This document shows positions 1 to 5,169 of a stretch of 10,809 nt of DNA, one piece after another. Below the pieces are notes generated by a model, which was not told the DNA's origin, made no database searches, and was given only the letters and a program-made list of their open reading frames with translations. The stretch covers positions 11,100 through 21,908 of the forward strand of contig DMEZ01000070.1 in assembly GCA_003450735.1 (NCBI GenBank), written 5' to 3'. This DNA is from Elusimicrobiota bacterium. Lineage in GTDB: Bacteria; Elusimicrobiota; Elusimicrobia; UBA1565. Both the position numbers and the translations under genes were made by a program. How positions within the stretch are numbered: position 1 is the first letter of the stretch; each line of letters opens with the position of its first letter.

Positions 1-1694
1 ACCGCCGTCTGCGCGCCGGAGGCCGCGCACTTGAGCGCCGCGCGCATGGCCACCTCGGTCTTGCCGAAGCCCACGTCCCCCACCACGACGCGGTCCATCG
101 GGCGGCCGCTCTGCATGTCCGAGCGGGCGTCCTCGATGGCCTTGCGCTGGTCGGGGGTCTCCTCGAAGGGGAAGGACTCCGCGAACTCCTCCTCCATGCG
201 GTTGTCCGGCTCGAACACGCGGCCCAAGACGGCGGCTCGTTCGGCCTGCAGGCGCAGCAGCTCCCCGGCCAGCTCCCGCACGCCCTCCCGCACCCGGTCC
301 TTGACCTCGTCCCAGCTCTTCGAGTCCAGAGAGGAGAGGCGCGGGCGGTGGCCCTCGGCGCCCACGAACTTCTGGACCTGCCGGAAGTCCGTCATCGGGA
401 TGAACAGGCGGTCGCCGCCTCGGAACTCGAGGGTCAGGCAGTCCATGACGGCCTCGGGCTCGGGCTCCGCGCCGCGGCCCAGGATGCGCCGGCCCTCCGG
501 CTGGGGCGGCAGGGGCTCGGCGACGGGGGCGGACGCCGTGCTCACCGGCTGCAGTCCCAGGTAGCGGGCCACGCCGTGGGCCTCGTGCACGACGTAGTCG
601 CCCTTGCGCAGTTCCCCCCAGCGCAGGCGCCCCCCGCCCGGATGCCGCGCTTCCCAGCGGCGCGGGGGACGGTAGGAGCGCTCGAAGATCTCGGCCGAGC
701 TGAGCGCGGCGAGCTTCTCGGAAGGCAGGAGGAAGCCCTTGCGCAGGGGGCCGATGAGGAACTGGACGGCTCCCTCGGGGAGGCGGCCCTCCAGGAGGTC
801 CTGGAGGCGCTCGTCCTCCCCGCGGTTGAGGGAGAAGAGGCGGACCTTCACGCCCTCGCGGCTCCAGGCCGCGCACTGCCGGGCGAGCTCGGCCACGTCG
901 GCCCGGAAGACGGGCGGGGCGGCGGCTCCTAGGTCCAGGCCCGCCGCCAGCCCGACCTGGGCCGAGGGAGCTCCCAGGGCGCCCAGGGCGAAGCCTTCCT
1001 CCACCAGCCAGAAGCCCATCTTGGCCAGGCGGCCCAAAAGGCTCATGTCGGACTTGAGGCCGACGGCCGGGATGAGGGCGGCCTCGTCCAGATAGTTCGG
1101 GTTCCCGGCCTGGGTCTCGACGTCGAAATGCTTCAGCGTCTCGATGCGGTCGTCCTCGTAGAGCACGCGGACAGGCTCGGGCGGCTCGACCGGGAAGAAG
1201 TCCACGACCGCTCCGCGCAGGGCATACTCGCCGGGGCACTCCACGAAGTCCACCCGGCGGTACCCCAGGCTCTGCAAACGCTCGGCCAACTCCGCGCGGC
1301 GCAGGCCTTGGCGCGGGCGCAGGACGAGGCGGCTCTCCCCGTACTCCCGGGCCGTCGGAGCCTCGGCCTTGAGCGCCTCGGCCGTCGCCAGCACGAGCTC
1401 GGCTCCGTGGTGGAGGTGCTCGAAGGCGGCGGTCCTCCCCGCAGGGTCCTCTCCGAAGAAGGCCGCGCGCGGGGGAGCTTTCAGGTTGAAGAGCGGCGCG
1501 AGCGCGGCGAGGGCGTCCGCGAGGTCCTCCAGGGCCTCCTCGTCCTTGAGGACGACGATGAGGGGCTTCGGGAGGCTGGGGAGTCCCTTGAGGAGAGGGG
1601 CCGGGAGCTGGCTTCCGGTGAGCAGGCCGAGGCACAGGTGCGCCCAGGCCCCCGCGCCCGGGACGCCCGTCAGGCGGAGGCTAGCGGCCGGCAT
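1..1694 (-). CDS. mfd: Transcription-repair coupling factor Mfd, N-terminal part (C-terminus off the window)
   Basis: Mfd recognises RNA polymerase stalled at DNA damage, pushes it off with a RecG-like translocase and recruits UvrA. The 564 codons seen cover three parts. Residues 1 to about 195 are the UvrB-like, UvrA-binding module, with GEYALRGAVVDFFP near 155-168 and HFDVETQ near 190. The RNA-polymerase-interaction domain begins near 363 (KGDYVVHEAHGVARYLGL). The start of the first helicase domain follows, with FPFEETPDQRKAIED and the Walker A motif GDVGFGKTEVA (Lys about 545). The translocase lobes, TRG motif and C-terminal domain lie beyond the left edge. The ATG at 1694 is the first in-frame start; it lies inside the end of hemC (14-base overlap) and has no clear Shine-Dalgarno, so translational coupling to hemC is likely. 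A Pro/Ala-rich insert sits at about 384-414, and the part between the UvrB-like module and the interaction domain is shorter than in E. coli. The family call is secure. Confidence 0.97.
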   Translation of the reverse strand, partial: MPAASLRLTGVPGAGAWAHLCLGLLTGSQLPAPLLKGLPSLPKPLIVVLKDEEALEDLADALAALAPLFNLKAPPRAAFFGEDPAGRTAAFEHLHHGAELVLATAEALKAEAPTAREYGESRLVLRPRQGLRRAELAERLQSLGYRRVDFVECPGEYALRGAVVDFFPVEPPEPVRVLYEDDRIETLKHFDVETQAGNPNYLDEAALIPAVGLKSDMSLLGRLAKMGFWLVEEGFALGALGAPSAQVGLAAGLDLGAAAPPVFRADVAELARQCAAWSREGVKVRLFSLNRGEDERLQDLLEGRLPEGAVQFLIGPLRKGFLLPSEKLAALSSAEIFERSYRPPRRWEARHPGGGRLRWGELRKGDYVVHEAHGVARYLGLQPVSTASAPVAEPLPPQPEGRRILGRGAEPEPEAVMDCLTLEFRGGDRLFIPMTDFRQVQKFVGAEGHRPRLSSLDSKSWDEVKDRVREGVRELAGELLRLQAERAAVLGRVFEPDNRMEEEFAESFPFEETPDQRKAIEDARSDMQSGRPMDRVVVGDVGFGKTEVAMRAALKCAASGAQTA

Positions 1695-2580
1695 CGATGC
1701 GGCGGAGCAGGCCGTCCAGGAGCGCGGCCCGGTCCTCCGGGCGCAGGCCCGAGCGCTCGCACAGGCGCAGGGCGCGGCTCCCGTCCTCGCGCGACCAGAA
1801 AACGCGGAAGACGACGGAGCGCTCGTCCGCGCGCGCCAGCGCGCCGAGCGGGGTCGAACAGCCTCCCCCCAGGGCCTTGAGCAGCGCGCGCTCGAGCTCG
1901 ACCTCCAGGCGGGTCTTCTCGTCCGAGAGCGCGGCGAGGAGCTGGAGCGTTCCGGGCCGGTCCTGCCGGGCCTCCAAAGCCAGGGCGCCCTGCCCGGGAG
2001 CGGGGACGACGAGGTCGGCCGGAAAGGCTTCGCGGGGCACCCGGTCCAGGCCCAGACGCTTGAGCCCGGCGGCGGCCAAGACCAGGCCGGCGTAGCCCTT
2101 CTCCTGGAGCTTGCGCAGGCGCGTGTCGACGTTCCCCCGGACGACTTCGAACTTCAGGCCGGGGCGGGCGAGGCGGAGCTGGACCTGCCGTCTCAGGGAC
2201 GCGGTGCCCAGGACCGCGCCGTCCTGGACATCCTCCCAGGAGAGGCTGCTTCCCGGAACGAAGACGTCGCGCGGGTCCTCCCTGGGCGGGTAGGCGGCGA
2301 GGCAGAGGCCCTCCGGCAGGTCGCCCGGCAGGTCCTTGGCCGAGTGGACGGCGAAGTCGATCCCCCCTTCGAGCAGGGCGTCCTCGAGCTCCTTGACGAA
2401 CTGGGCCTTCAGGTTCGGGGCGGCGGGCTTCTCGCCCAGGCTGAAGCGGTCGCCGGAGGTCTTGATGACGACCAGCTCGACTTCGAGTCCGGGGTGGAGC
2501 GCCATCAGGCGGTCGGCGGTCCACTGGGACTGCGCGCGGGCCAGCGGGGAACCCCGGGTGCCCAGGCGCAGGCGGCTCAT
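1681..2580 (-). CDS. hemC: Hydroxymethylbilane synthase (porphobilinogen deaminase) HemC
   Basis: HemC joins four porphobilinogen units into 1-hydroxymethylbilane in the tetrapyrrole pathway, in the cytosol. The 299-residue protein has the usual length and all family hallmarks: RLGTRGSPLARAQ at 4-16, the catalytic loop HSAKDLPGDLP at 79-89 with Asp83 (equivalent of E. coli Asp84), the LGTASLRRQ arginines at 124-132, RGNVDTRLRKL at 148-158, and VVPAPGQGALALE at 191-203. GGGCSTPLGA at 238-247 contains Cys241, which should carry the dipyrromethane cofactor. The start ATG overlaps the hemA stop (shared ATGA, 4 bases), which implies coupled translation; I see no good Shine-Dalgarno in the hemA tail. 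The 3' end overlaps the mfd start by 14 bases. I see no hemD or hemB in the window, so the rest of the pathway must be encoded elsewhere. The enzyme looks intact. Confidence 0.98.
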   Translation of the reverse strand: MSRLRLGTRGSPLARAQSQWTADRLMALHPGLEVELVVIKTSGDRFSLGEKPAAPNLKAQFVKELEDALLEGGIDFAVHSAKDLPGDLPEGLCLAAYPPREDPRDVFVPGSSLSWEDVQDGAVLGTASLRRQVQLRLARPGLKFEVVRGNVDTRLRKLQEKGYAGLVLAAAGLKRLGLDRVPREAFPADLVVPAPGQGALALEARQDRPGTLQLLAALSDEKTRLEVELERALLKALGGGCSTPLGALARADERSVVFRVFWSREDGSRALRLCERSGLRPEDRAALLDGLLRRIDAGR

Positions 2581-3638
2581 GCCGCGGCTTGGGCGGGGAG
2601 GGAGGCGCGGCGCAGGGTGACCTTCTCCCCGCGCAGGGAGGCCTCGAGCCAGGCCGAGAAGGCCTGGGCCTCGAGCCGGACGATCTCCCGGGCCGCGTCC
2701 GCCTCGCCGCGGCGCTTGAGGGCGTTATCGGACGCGAGGGCTTCCAGGTCGCAGAGCGTGTAGAGATAGGCCCCGTCGAGCGAGCCGACTTCCTGTGCGA
2801 TGTCGCGCGGCATCGCGATGTCGATGAGGAACAGGGAGCTCCGGCGCCGGCGCAGGGCCTCCTCGACTTCGGCCCGTCCGAGCACGGGCTCGGGGGCGCC
2901 GGTCGAGGCGAGGACGATGTCCACCGTGTCGAGGAGAGCGGGGAAGCCCTCCCAGCGCACGGCCCGGGCGCAGCCCGGCGCGCCGCCCAGGGCGGCGGCG
3001 AGCGCCTGGGCCCTCTCGAAAGTGCGGTTCGCGATGTGGAGGCGGCCGGCCTTGGCCTCGCGCAGGTGGCGCGCGGCTTTCTCCGCCGTGGCCCCGGCGC
3101 CCAGGAGGAGGACCTCGCGCCCGCGCAGCGGGCCGAAGATGCGCTGGGCGAGCTCGACCGCCACCGAGGCGACCGAGGTCTGCCCGAGCGCGATGCCGGT
3201 GCGCGAGCGCACGAGCTTCCCGACGAAGAGGGCCCGCTGGAAGAGGACGTTCATGAGCTTGGCCGTCGAGCCCGCCTCGCGGGCGCTCGCGTAGGCCTGC
3301 TTGATCTGCCCCAGGATCTCGCTCTCCCCGACCACGAGCGAGTCCAGGCCGGCCGCGACGGTGAAGAGGTGGTGGACCGAATCGGCGCCCCAGCCCCGGC
3401 AGGCCCGCTCCGAGACGGCGCATCCGGAGAGCTCGTCCAGGAGCCCGGCCAGGCGAGCGAGCCTCTCGGGGCCGCCCGCGGCGTAGAGCTCGAAGCGGTT
3501 GCAGGTCGACAAGACGACGCTCTCCGGGAAGCCCGCCGAGGCCAGAAGCCGGCGGGCGCGGTCCAAGCCCGCGGCCGCGAGGCGCTCGCGGGCCTCGACC
3601 GGGCCGCTCCGGTGGCAGAGTCCGGCATGGAGGATCAT
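2577..3638 (-). CDS. hemA: Glutamyl-tRNA reductase HemA, short form
   Basis: HemA reduces glutamyl-tRNA(Glu) with NADPH to glutamate-1-semialdehyde, the committed step of C5-route tetrapyrrole synthesis. The 353-residue protein shows the N-terminal catalytic domain with the active-site Cys46 in LSTCNRFELY (43-52), GLDSLVVGESEILGQIKQAY (97-116), the NADPH-binding LLLGAGATAEKAARHL (177-192), NRTFERAQALA (204-214) and LIDIAMPRDI (271-280). The start at 3638 gives the family N-terminus MILHAGLCHRSGPVE. The frame stays open far upstream on this strand, but that stretch lies opposite alr and is unlike HemA. The C-terminal helical dimerisation domain is mostly absent: the protein stops about 55 residues after the ALASDNALKRRGEAD segment, whereas E. 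coli HemA is about 418 residues. Because hemC starts within the stop codon, there is no room for a lost frame downstream. First gene of the hemA-hemC-mfd transcript, driven from the divergent promoter region shared with alr. Confidence 0.97.
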   Translation of the reverse strand: MILHAGLCHRSGPVEARERLAAAGLDRARRLLASAGFPESVVLSTCNRFELYAAGGPERLARLAGLLDELSGCAVSERACRGWGADSVHHLFTVAAGLDSLVVGESEILGQIKQAYASAREAGSTAKLMNVLFQRALFVGKLVRSRTGIALGQTSVASVAVELAQRIFGPLRGREVLLLGAGATAEKAARHLREAKAGRLHIANRTFERAQALAAALGGAPGCARAVRWEGFPALLDTVDIVLASTGAPEPVLGRAEVEEALRRRRSSLFLIDIAMPRDIAQEVGSLDGAYLYTLCDLEALASDNALKRRGEADAAREIVRLEAQAFSAWLEASLRGEKVTLRRASLPAQAAA

Positions 3639-3683
3639 AGGGCTGGGTGCAGGGTATTTTACAAAATAGTAGGATGGGCCCCG
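3639..3683. promoter_or_regulatory. Divergent hemA/alr promoter region with an AT-rich inverted repeat
   Basis: This is the only space between two head-to-head genes, so promoters for both hemA (minus) and alr (plus) must lie here or inside the genes. At 3655-3668 it contains TATTTTACAAAATA, a perfect 6-base inverted repeat with a 2-base centre, striking in such GC-rich DNA. On the minus strand TAAAAT (3661 to 3656) matches five of six bases of a sigma-70 -10 box. On the plus strand CAAAAT (3662-3667) matches four of six. I see no convincing -35 box either way. If the minus-strand hexamer is real, the hemA leader is only about ten bases and lacks a Shine-Dalgarno. The alr leader carries a weak AGGA at 3671-3674, nine bases before its ATG. 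The repeat could be two back-to-back -10 boxes or an operator. Confidence 0.55.
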
Positions 3684-4757
3684 ATGCATCTTAAGTGGAT
3701 CGAGATCGACCTGCAGGCCCTGCGGGTCAACTTCCGCACGGCGAAGGCCCTGCTGGGGCCCTCCTGCGGGCTCATGGCGGTGGTCAAGTCCGACGCCTAC
3801 GGCCTCGGGGCCGAGGCCGCCTCCCGGGTCTTCCTCAAGGAGGGCGCCTCCTGCCTCGGGGTCCTGACCTTGCGCGAAGCCCTCGACCTGCGCCAGGCCG
3901 GCATCCGGGGCCGCATCGTGCTTTTGGCTCCGCCCCTCCCGGAGGAAGCCGCCGAGGTCCTCACGGCCCGGCTGGAGCCGACCGTGGATTCCATCAAGCT
4001 GGCGTCCGCGCTCGACCGCCGCGCGAAGGGCGCCCCGGTCCCCGTCCACGCCGACCTGGATTACGGGCTGGGGCGATGGGGCCTGCCCCCGAAGGAGCTC
4101 GACGTCTTCCTCCGGGCCCTCTCGCGCCGCCGCAGACTCAGGCTCGCCGGCCTCTCCGCTCACGTCGACTACGTCCCGGGCAAGAACGCCGTGGAGGCCG
4201 AGGAGAAGCTCCGCGACTTCCACCGCCGCTGCGAGGGCGTGCGGCGCAAGCGCCCGGACGTCGTCCGCCACGCGGCCAACACCTCCATCCTGTTCGATTT
4301 CCCGCACTGGAAGATGGACATGGCCCGGCTGGGCAACCTCCTCTACGGGATCAACCCGACCAACAAGGAGGCCGCCCTGCGGACTCCCTGGAAGTTCTTC
4401 GCCCGCATCATCGCCATCCGCGATGTCCCCAAGGGCCGCTCCATCGGCTACGCGAGCGAGTACGTCGCCCCCCGCCGCATGCGCGTGGCCACCCTGCCGG
4501 TGGGCTATTCCGACGGACTGACCATGGAGCCGGCCGAGCGCCTCATCCGCCTGGGCTCGGGCCTGCAGTACTGGGGGATGCTGCGGGGAGTCGAGACGCC
4601 CTTCGTCGGCCGCTGCGGCATCGCCCACGTGCTCGTGGACGTCAGCCGGGTGGAGGGCGCCCGGGTGGGCGACGCGGTCGCCCTCCCCATCCGGCGCACA
4701 GCGGCCAGCCCGCGCATCCCGCGGGTGTACCTCGATGAAGACGCAGGGAGGACCTGA
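3684..4757 (+). CDS. alr: Alanine racemase (divergent)
   Basis: A fold-III PLP enzyme predicted to interconvert L- and D-alanine, supplying D-Ala to the Ddl encoded nearby. The 357-residue protein has the PLP-lysine motif AVVKSDAYGLG (32-42, Lys35), the barrel Arg215 in MARLGNLLYGINP (equivalent of Arg219 in Geobacillus Alr), Tyr256 in SIGYASEYVA (equivalent of the catalytic Tyr265), and PVGYSDGL at 272-279. Several usual features differ. The carbamylated-lysine position is Asp124 (VHADLDYGLGRWG); the conserved Cys-Met-Asp strand reads GRCGIAH (309-315); and the C-terminus is shortened, with SPRIPRVY (342-349) lacking the tyrosine that normally contacts the PLP phosphate. The ATG at 3684 gives the family-like N-terminus MHLKWIEIDL; the frame is open upstream, but that is antisense to hemA. 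It is followed by a 1-base stop/start overlap with the next gene. Racemisation of another amino acid cannot be excluded. Confidence 0.9.
   Translation: MHLKWIEIDLQALRVNFRTAKALLGPSCGLMAVVKSDAYGLGAEAASRVFLKEGASCLGVLTLREALDLRQAGIRGRIVLLAPPLPEEAAEVLTARLEPTVDSIKLASALDRRAKGAPVPVHADLDYGLGRWGLPPKELDVFLRALSRRRRLRLAGLSAHVDYVPGKNAVEAEEKLRDFHRRCEGVRRKRPDVVRHAANTSILFDFPHWKMDMARLGNLLYGINPTNKEAALRTPWKFFARIIAIRDVPKGRSIGYASEYVAPRRMRVATLPVGYSDGLTMEPAERLIRLGSGLQYWGMLRGVETPFVGRCGIAHVLVDVSRVEGARVGDAVALPIRRTAASPRIPRVYLDEDAGRT
4745..4751 (+). promoter_or_regulatory. Strong ribosome binding site for the small gene after alr
   Basis: AGGGAGG lies five bases before the ATG at 4757, inside the last codons of alr. It is the clearest Shine-Dalgarno on the plus strand here and decides the start at 4757 over a second in-frame ATG at 4796, which has no such signal. 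Confidence 0.7.
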
Positions 4758-5167
4758 TGAACCTACAGCCTGAGAGCCGCGGCGCAGAGCCGCGGATGGA
4801 CGCCGCCGCCCTCTACAAGGAAGAGCTCTTCACCGACCGGAAGGCGGGGATCCTCCGCCGCCTGTCGCCCGTCAAGAGCGACGGCTCGCCGGACGCCGGG
4901 CGCAAGACCCTGTTCATCGGGGAGGCCCAGCTGCTCACTTCCGCGGGCGCATTGCCCCTGAGTTTCGAGATCCCGGCGGCTTCCCTCGAAGAAGCGGCCG
5001 GCAAGTACGCGGAGGCGGTCAAGGAAGCCTACCAGGACGCCGTCGCCGAGATCAACGAGCTGCGCCGCCGCGCGGCCTCGTCCCTCGTCATCCCCAAGCC
5101 CGGCGCAAGCCTGGGCCCCGGCGGCCTGCCGGGCGCTCCCGGGACGGGGAAGATCAAGTTCCCCTGA
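4757..5167 (+). CDS. Small protein of unknown function coupled to alr
   Basis: I do not recognise this 136-residue protein with confidence, though the segment LYKEELFTDRKAGILRRLSP (19-38) has the look of a conserved family core. It has no signal peptide, membrane segment or Cys, so it is probably cytosolic. Predicted layout: a variable N-terminus (1-15), a beta-rich part at 25-72 (GILRRLSPV, KTLFIGEAQLLTSAGALPLS), one long amphipathic helix at about 76-108 that could form a coiled coil, and a Gly/Pro-rich tail at 114-130 ending in GKIKFP. Its ATG shares one base with the alr stop (TGATG), so it is co-translated with alr. A second ATG at 4796 (residue 14) sits closer to the core, but the Shine-Dalgarno favours 4757. 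The coding sequence ends two bases from the end of the convergent PBP gene. Reality of the gene is well supported; function is unknown. Confidence 0.85.
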   Translation: MNLQPESRGAEPRMDAAALYKEELFTDRKAGILRRLSPVKSDGSPDAGRKTLFIGEAQLLTSAGALPLSFEIPAASLEEAAGKYAEAVKEAYQDAVAEINELRRRAASSLVIPKPGASLGPGGLPGAPGTGKIKFP

Positions 5168-5169
5168 AC

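Noticed and set aside
2589..3683. An upstream extension of the alr frame through hemA
   Set aside because: The frame is open by chance antisense to hemA. The family N-terminus starts at 3684 and the extension has no racemase similarity.
3639..4628. An upstream extension of hemA antisense to alr
   Set aside because: The HemA N-terminus begins at 3638; the extension is low-complexity antisense of alr.
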